NCBI GenBank assembly: GCA_949751835.1
Contig: CATKHK010000164.1
Span: 1-38,032, forward strand
Direction of reading: 5' to 3'
Origin: Blepharisma japonicum
Taxonomy: Eukaryota; Ciliophora; Heterotrichea; Heterotrichida; Blepharismidae
Length of the DNA stretch: 38,032 nucleotides
In this document: in pieces, positions 32,251 through 38,032 of the stretch
How the letters are laid out: each line of letters starts with the position of its first letter
How positions within the stretch are numbered: the stretch's first letter is position 1
Program-made: the position numbers and the translations under genes
Notes under the pieces: generated by a model
The model's database searches: none
Seen by the model: only the letters and a program-made list of their open reading frames with translations
Told to the model about the DNA's origin: nothing

Positions 32251-32868
32251 CGAGGTCTTAAAATTTCTATGTAGATCTGGAGAAGGTTTTGGACCTGAAT
32301 TAAGAAATTCTATTAATGCTTTTCTTCGAAAATCATTTAAACGCCTTTGGCTTGGTGAGAAACCCAGCAATAGATACCTCTTCTTCCTGAGTATACCCAT
32401 AAATTAGCAGTGTATCCAAATGATTTTTTTAGAGCAATATCAATTGATTTGCAAGCGACTGCTAAAAATTTCCACAAGGTTGGCAAACTACAGCGCCAGA
32501 GTAGCATGCTCTAACTTTGCAATAATCCGTCATATCAATATCAATGACAAATTCTCTTTTTTGAGAGTCTCATACCGGATTTTATTAAGAGTCTTTTTGT
32601 TTAGGAGGACTATTCACACAACTTCAATATCGATTTTTTCTGGCTTTTCGTGAATAAACTGATCTTTAAATTCATTTACAGAGCTGAAACTTTGATGGCT
32701 GCAATTGATATTTCCCAGCAAAGTGAAAGAAAATTCTCTACTTTCAAAGTAAGCTTTGTCATAATGAGGATCTTGTTTTTCAAGCTCAACTCCTGCATTT
32801 AGCCATCTGCAAAATGTGCTGCAAGGGAAATAATTTCTATAGTAGATTTCTAAAGTTTTAGGGTCCAT
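32250..32868 (-). pseudogene. PRIM1: DNA primase small (catalytic) subunit fragment
   Basis: The minus-strand frame from ATG 32868 reads MDPKTLEIYYRNYFPC, CRWLNAGVELEKQ, ESREFSFTLLGNI, FIHEKPEKIDIEVV, then past [23 protein letters not shown] and, after frameshifts, [20 protein letters not shown] and ALIEFLNSGPKPSPDLHRNF. These are hallmark primase blocks: REFSFTL, the catalytic Asp pair in DIDMTDY, and SGRRGxxCWV. Primase makes RNA primers with the large subunit and Pol alpha. The frame breaks at least twice and the C-terminal third is missing. It sits between two SEC63 pieces on the same strand. Confidence 0.75.
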
Positions 32869-32884
32869 TTACCTTCCTGCATTT

Positions 32885-33235
32885 CATAAATAAGGCTCAT
32901 CAGGATTTTCATATTTTCATAATTTGCTTTAACCAACTCATTTTAAATGTTCCATAAGATTTTGTGATGATTATGTATTTTCCTGCTACCCAATTGCTTC
33001 CTGGGTCTTTATCAGGGTGGTATATTTTACTGAGTTTTCTGAAAAATGAACGAATTTGTCTATCTTAAGCGTCCACTTCGATTTCTAAAATTTCATAAGG
33101 ATTACTTTTATGCCTTTTGGGGAATTGCTAATATTGACTGCTGTCCCATAATGGCATACCCGAATAAGATTATCAATAGCAATTGGCAAAACCGAGTCAT
33201 TTCTAACCTAGACGCTTTCTGAGGTGTTTTAAATA
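32885..33235 (-). pseudogene. SEC63: SEC63 fragment: membrane segment and J domain
   Basis: Minus strand: a hydrophobic run RFCQLLLIILFGYAIMG, then in another frame HKSNPYEILEIEVDA, a TAA, DRQIRSFFRKLSKIYHPDKD, PGSNWVAGKYIIITKSYGTF and ENPDEPYLWNAG. NPYE(I/V)L, the HPD triad and the NPD-x-P end are as in the SEC63 J domain. The TAA (33064-33066) stands where J domains commonly have a helix residue. In SEC63 the next part should be a third membrane helix; here it is primase sequence 17 bases later. Confidence 0.65.
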
Positions 33236-34080
33236 CTTTTCTTTTCTGCAAACAAATAGCGCAAGGAGAATCGTGTTTGATCGTCCCTTTTTTAGTGACA
33301 ATGGTGATTCTTTAGTTTTCACGTCCAAAATCTGTTACTTAATAAAGTAATATGTTGAAATTATCACGATTATAAGGATACTCCTGCAAAATAATAAAAT
33401 GCTGAATCTTTTTCAATATCATTATCCTTTCTTATGATTCTTTTTAAGATTTTATGAGCCTAGGTTAAATTATCCATACTGCCATTTATAGTATGACCAT
33501 GTTCAATCTCTTCAAAGTCCAATAATTTTTCTTTTATAATTTCATTTTATTTTTTACTGTTTTTGATTTTCCACGTTCTGCTAACAATTCATTGCTTAAA
33601 TCTCCAATAATCTCTTTTAAAAAAAGTTTTCTTCTGAACTGAGATTGCAATGATTCATATTTTTAGTCAAATCCTCTGAATTAGTAATGCGTGCTTTGTA
33701 TCATTTTGAATGTTTTTAAATTTTATTGGAAGATTTTGACTTTCAGATGATTCTTCTGCTAGTTTATTGTTTAATTATTAAATTCTTTTCTTAATCTCTC
33801 ATTTTCTATTGCTTTTGCTTCAAGCTCATTAGTTTGATCTTTAATTTTTTATAGATTGATTTTCAGTTAAGAGACTAATATTTTCTCTTTAGCCTGCTCA
33901 ATATCAGCTTTTAATTCTTTTAAATTATCCTTCAGATTAGAATTTTCTTGAGCTATTTGGTTATTTTCTTTTTCAAGTACTTTAATTTTTCGATTTAAGG
34001 GATAAAACTCAGTCTCAGCACACAGTTTTGTATTGTTAAATATATTTATCTGCTCTATAAGTTGCATTTTATTATTTCAA
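33236..34080 (-). pseudogene. Decayed sequence with a coiled-coil fragment
   Basis: 33867-34067 encodes a 66-residue coiled-coil piece (KVLEKENNQIAQENSNLKDN), with further heptad-like pieces (NELEAKAIENERLRKEF) just downstream after a TAA near 33850. 33240-33700 yields only scraps (KDNDIEKDSAFYYFAGVSL; GTIKHDSPCAICLQKRKVFK). Probable remains of one or two genes; no family assigned. Confidence 0.4.
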
Positions 34081-35119
34081 GACTTTGAACTTCCTTTAAA
34101 TCGCCTCTTATTATTAGATTTTTTTTATATTTTTGACTACGAAGCAGTCTGATGAATTTATATTGACTATATCAGAGAGACAAGATTAGAAGAGGATGAA
34201 ATGAAAATTAAGTGCGCAAACAGTTGAAAAATCGATTTTAACAACAATCATCACCTGATGAGATGAAAAATCTGAAAGAACCTCTATCTGATAATCATAG
34301 AAATCCACTTATGACTGTTCTATAACTCTCAAACTCTTTTTATATCTTCCAGACTTAATAGATAGAGTTTGCAGTGAGAGCAATTTCCAATTTAAAATAC
34401 CCCAATTGTAAGCCTATTCATCTAAATCTTCTTGGAGCACCTTGCCAAAATTGTAGCCATCATATTGGGAGAATCAAGATTATAGAGATCTGATGCATAG
34501 GGTAAGAGTAATAATCTTGGGGAATTAATTTTCAGGTGGCGGAAAGACTGGTCCCTTTAGGCGTCTGACGGACCCATACATAAACTTACTGTGCTCAAAG
34601 GAGAGTTGTAAAGGCTTAAACTTCTATTATTGGAATTAACTCAGAGTCATTTATTTGCTGAATGAAATTTACAAACATCTAAAGTGGTTTAAATAGGTGA
34701 CTGCGACCAAGCCTATACTTTCTAGAGGACGATAAACGAGCATGATTTATGATAAAGTGTAAATATGAGGATGACTGTATATAAATTATTTTGAGCAGAT
34801 ATATGGATATGTCTAGTTAAGGGAAGAAAAATTTGATGCAGATTTTTTACTATAAAAATCTATAAAGCAAAACATCAGGTATCCAATAAAAGAATTTTGA
34901 TAGCCTTAAATTTTCCAAAGGGATGCTTGCCATTATTAATCCTTGGAATACTCATTTTATGCTAATGCAAATTCAACCCCTAATCAGTTATTCATAAATT
35001 GTTTATTCATCAGAATGCAAATTATTTATTGAATATTTCTGTGTTTAGGATTGCCTAAAAAAAGGGATTAATGTGTATTTTTCATATAAATTAGCAATTT
35101 TTATAATAATAATTGTAGA
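34081..35119. other. Mostly non-coding spacer
   Basis: No gene is supported. One plus-strand stretch near 34400-34500 reads KYPNCKPIHLNLLGAPCQNC and could be a scrap of a zinc-binding protein, but it is short and bounded by stops. The rest is AT-rich without clear structure. Confidence 0.4.
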
Positions 35120-36868
35120 ATGGATCAAAAGAAGTGCTTCGAGAAAGGCTGCGATAATGAAGTTGAATATGCGTACAAATGCACCTTTCCTAAATCTTTC
35201 TTCTGTGAGCTGCATATCGAAAGGCATATTAAAAAGAAAATTGCTGGCAGGGATCATTCATTTGACTCTATTTTTGCAGAGCCTAATGAAGAGACAAAAC
35301 AAGCTGTTCTTAGATTTCTTATGAAAGAAGATTCAAAGTATACCAAGCTAAAGAAGTCAATTATAGATTCATTTAATTGGCGTCTAGCTAATTTGAAAAA
35401 AGATTTAAGACAATACACTGTAAATTTAGATATTTTTTCAGCTAATGTAGGAAATTTGGTTTTAGAAATTTGCAAAGCTAAAAAATCGTTAAACTCAAAC
35501 CAAGACTCAATTTCAAAGTTATTGACTTTACAGCCTGAAGAAGCTGTAAACAAAGTAAAATCGATAATCTCAGCCCAAAAGCATTGGTATAATGGCGCAA
35601 AATTGTTTCATATATGCAGTAAAGACTTAGAAAATTTAATTGCATCTTTCGTTAATAAGAGATTTCAAGCATTTCTTAATACTATGCTCTCCAATAAAGA
35701 AAGCAGTGTTGAAGCAAATAATAAAACTATAAATTCGGCTAGGATTAAGGTAGCAAACATTGAGGATTCGAATTCTTTAAAAGCAAATGAGTACAGTGAG
35801 AGTTTAAAAGAGCTTCAAAATTTTATAAGATTCAAAACGGAGAATGAGAGCGAGGCAAGGCTACTTAATTCTAAAATAAACTCCATTACTAGTGATATCA
35901 ACAGTAAACTCGAAAAAATAGAAAGCCAATTAAATCTTATGAATATTATTAGTACCTTAAGACATGAAACAGCTGAGTTCTTGAGTAGACAAAATAATCG
36001 AAAATTAGAGATGGATTTCAGAGCAACTTGCTCAGCGTACAAGAGCAATTCTAGCATTTATGATCCACTGCTAGCACAAGCTTACCAAAATTATCTTAAT
36101 GCTTATCAACAAAAGACATCTCTTTATAATCTTAAAGAAAATAACGACAGAACTGAATTAACTATTTATAACACTGAAACTGAAACCAAAGAAGTCAAAA
36201 TCTTGCAGACTCCAGAACCACTAGGTCTAAGCACTTGCATAGCTCAACTTCCAAATGGCAAGCTATTCTGTTTTGGTAATTGACAATCTTCTGGAATTAC
36301 AGTAATAGTTGATGTGAATGGTAGAGTCGAAGTGCTGCCATCTGGAACTCCTTGTATTTTCTCATCATGTATCTATTTCAACAACAGCGTCTATTGCTTT
36401 GGAGGACAATATTGGAATTTTTCAAATTTAAATCTATCTAGTAGATTTGATTTGGATCAAAATCAATGAATTGAATTAACTCCTATGCCAAAAGCTGATT
36501 CTAATTGCAATAGTATAATATTTAATGGGAATATTTTGATTTCTGGATATTTAAATAGAAATATTTTGCAATATTCAATTTATAGCAACTCTTTCACAAC
36601 AATTCCTTATAAGTTTGCAGCTCGGAAAAGAAAGATCCTGATAAATGTAGAGAGACTGTATTTGATTGAATGCAATAATGGATCAATCTATGAAAGCGAA
36701 ATTGGAAGTGACACGAACTGGAAAAGAATAGCAGACTCAAAAATCGAACATGCTTATCAAGTGTATTGTTCATATAACAAAGGAGGAATATACATTGGGG
36801 CGATAATGGATTGAAACTTACATATAGAGTACTTCAAGTTTGATTTGAATGAAAAGAGAGTGATTTAA
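35120..36868 (+). CDS. Divergent long B-box/coiled-coil/kelch protein (gene 9)
   Basis: 582 residues to TAA 36866-36868, with TGA=Trp codons at 36281-36283, 36467-36469 and 36812-36814. Start MDQKKCFEKGC places the zinc finger at 1-48 (Cys6, Cys11, Cys21, Cys29, His32, His36, His46). About 60-310 is a long charged coiled coil, much longer than in the tandem family. About 335-582 is a kelch-like propeller (NNSVYCFGGQYW, SSRFDLDQNQWIELTPMP). Three antisense pseudogene fragments of this type lie at 10.2, 15.5 and 21.1-22.0 kb, so this looks like the parent type of a dispersed subfamily. No lesions are seen. TRIM-like adaptor without RING is a guess from architecture. Confidence 0.88.
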
Positions 36869-37749
36869 TTAAAGTAATCATAAAATGGTTAGTTAAAAGT
36901 TATTTTTAACGCTTTTGAAATATTCATTTCGAATAACTTGAGCTAATAGATTTCGCAATTGTTACTGCATAATTATCTAGCTCATCACACTCATCCTTTT
37001 AATTAAGGACAGGGAATAAATTGGAATAACTTTCTGATAATGCTATATATCACCTATTTCTGACCGCAAATCTGCATTTGTTCTGATAACTGGCTCTTCA
37101 AGGTTATAAATTTTCTCTTGTAAATAAATGTTTTATTACTAAAGATATTTAGATAGGTTTATTTTCAAGTTTCCCAATGTTTGGTATTAGAATACTTTTT
37201 TGTTGTTGCAATTTTTCAAATTTTCTTTTATAATTATTTTCATTAATAACAATCTGCATTTTTTGTCAGCTAAAGCAGCTATTTCTTGTTTTAAATCTTT
37301 TATTTCTTTATTGAACATCATTATTGTTGTTTCTCAGCCCTAAATTTTTATTTTCCAAATCAGATTTGCGAAAATAGTGACTTTTCGACAGATTGGTTAC
37401 TCAAATTTTGAATCTGTTATTTTCTCTTTATAAGGCTAGATTGGAGGTCTCTAAATTTCTATATATTATTTGAATGGTTTCATTTTTGATTCAGCACTAT
37501 CATAATTAATTTGATTTCTAAGTAGATGCTCAGAATTTTTAGATTTATATAATCATTTTTTTTCAATTCTGCGATCTATTATTAAGCTCTATTATACAAA
37601 TTCAATAATCTTTCATAGTGGATTCTTGAGTGCTTAAAATTACTTCTTTTTCCTCCAATTTCAGTTTTAACTCATTAATTTCTTCTTGATACTTTTTCTC
37701 CAAGATGTGGCCAGCTTATTAATCTTTTTTGATACTTTTTTAAATACTA
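36869..37749 (-). pseudogene. AT-rich region with coiled-coil gene remnants
   Basis: On the minus strand from about 37735 downward, frames give KKYQEEINELKLKLEEKEVI and LSTQESTMKDYW, later LETSNLAL and KSDLENKNLGLRNNNND, interrupted by many stops. This resembles a decayed long coiled-coil gene similar in character to 33700-34070. 36869-37260 shows nothing else. Confidence 0.4.
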
Positions 37750-38032
37750 GTGGCACACAATAAACACCTATCTGGCATACAATGTTACACCACTGTCACA
37801 CCGCTGGCACATTTGTAGCACCTTCTAAATCCATAGTAAGCACCTAGACACACGATTGCCACACTCAGGCACATATGTAGCACACATAAGCACACTATAA
37901 GCACAGCATAAGCACACCATAGGCACATTATATCCACCCAAATAGTAAAAATATCAGGCACACTATAGGCATACTACAGGCAACCATAGATATATAAACA
38001 CACTATAGACACATCATAGACCACTATAGGCA
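37750..38032. repeat. Degenerate 11-bp minisatellite at the window edge
   Basis: Tandem units close to GCACACTATAA or GCACACCATAG, most regular from about 37883 (AGCACACATA, AGCACACTATA, AGCACAGCATA, AGCACACCATA, GGCACATTATA). The first 130 bases are more degenerate and the array continues past the window end. Strand asymmetric: C and A on the plus strand, few G. No reading frame is evident. Confidence 0.85.

Noticed and set aside
28000-34000. Reading TAA and TAG as glutamine (Condylostoma-like code) to rescue the pseudogenes
   Set aside because: The intact genes use no in-frame TAA/TAG, and the pseudogenes also have true frameshifts, so decay is the simpler explanation.
37750-38032. Telomere or CRISPR array
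   Set aside because: Units are not the heterotrich telomere repeat CCCTAACA, and there are no spacers between longer repeats; it is a simple degenerate minisatellite.

Overview
The window looks like nuclear DNA of a heterotrich ciliate, most likely Blepharisma or a close relative. It is AT-rich and compact. The long reading frames only hold together if TGA is read as tryptophan while TAA and TAG stay stops. The best internal proof is a conserved Ser-Trp position near the end of the B-box/kelch genes: most copies have TGA and one (23716-23718) has TGG. Intact genes contain no in-frame TAA/TAG, which argues against Condylostoma (all three stops reassigned) and Stentor (standard code). The intact genes need no introns. 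No telomere repeat is seen. Species assignment is inference.

Layout. (1) 1-17.3 kb carries a tandem family of about 433-residue proteins with an N-terminal B-box-like zinc finger, a coiled coil and a kelch-type beta-propeller (1-1042 partial, 2044-3345, 11603-12904, 13777-15075, 15986-17287). A disrupted copy (22238-23868), a truncated copy (23996-24736), an inverted intact copy (25282-26583, minus) and a divergent longer relative (35120-36868) follow. (2) Two long cysteine-rich secreted-protein genes lie on the minus strand: a full copy (5408-9829, 1473 aa) and a near-identical but 3'-truncated copy (18415-20637, 740 aa). They sit inside a direct segmental duplication (about 3.9-10.4 kb and 17.8-21.3 kb). 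The first block also holds two candidate structured RNA genes, one of which matches U3 snoRNA in box order and size; the second block has lost them. (3) A block with a receptor C-terminal pseudogene plus a kelch gene occurs forward (10.43-13.3 kb) and inverted (24.7-27.8 kb). (4) 27.2-34.1 kb is a graveyard of decayed, rearranged pieces of conserved genes: a cysteine-rich receptor membrane module, aspartyl aminopeptidase, a peptidase M20 piece, SEC63, and the DNA primase small subunit lying between two SEC63 pieces. (5) The right edge runs into an 11-bp minisatellite.

Several indels between paralogous copies are bounded by TA dinucleotides. One (24207-24328) also has perfect 6-bp terminal inverted repeats, TATAGT/ACTATA. 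These resemble ciliate internal eliminated sequences (IESs), so the window may be germline (micronuclear) DNA or somatic DNA with retained IESs. Together with the pseudogene mosaic, this suggests a dynamic, possibly germline-limited or subtelomeric region with expanding surface and scaffold gene families.
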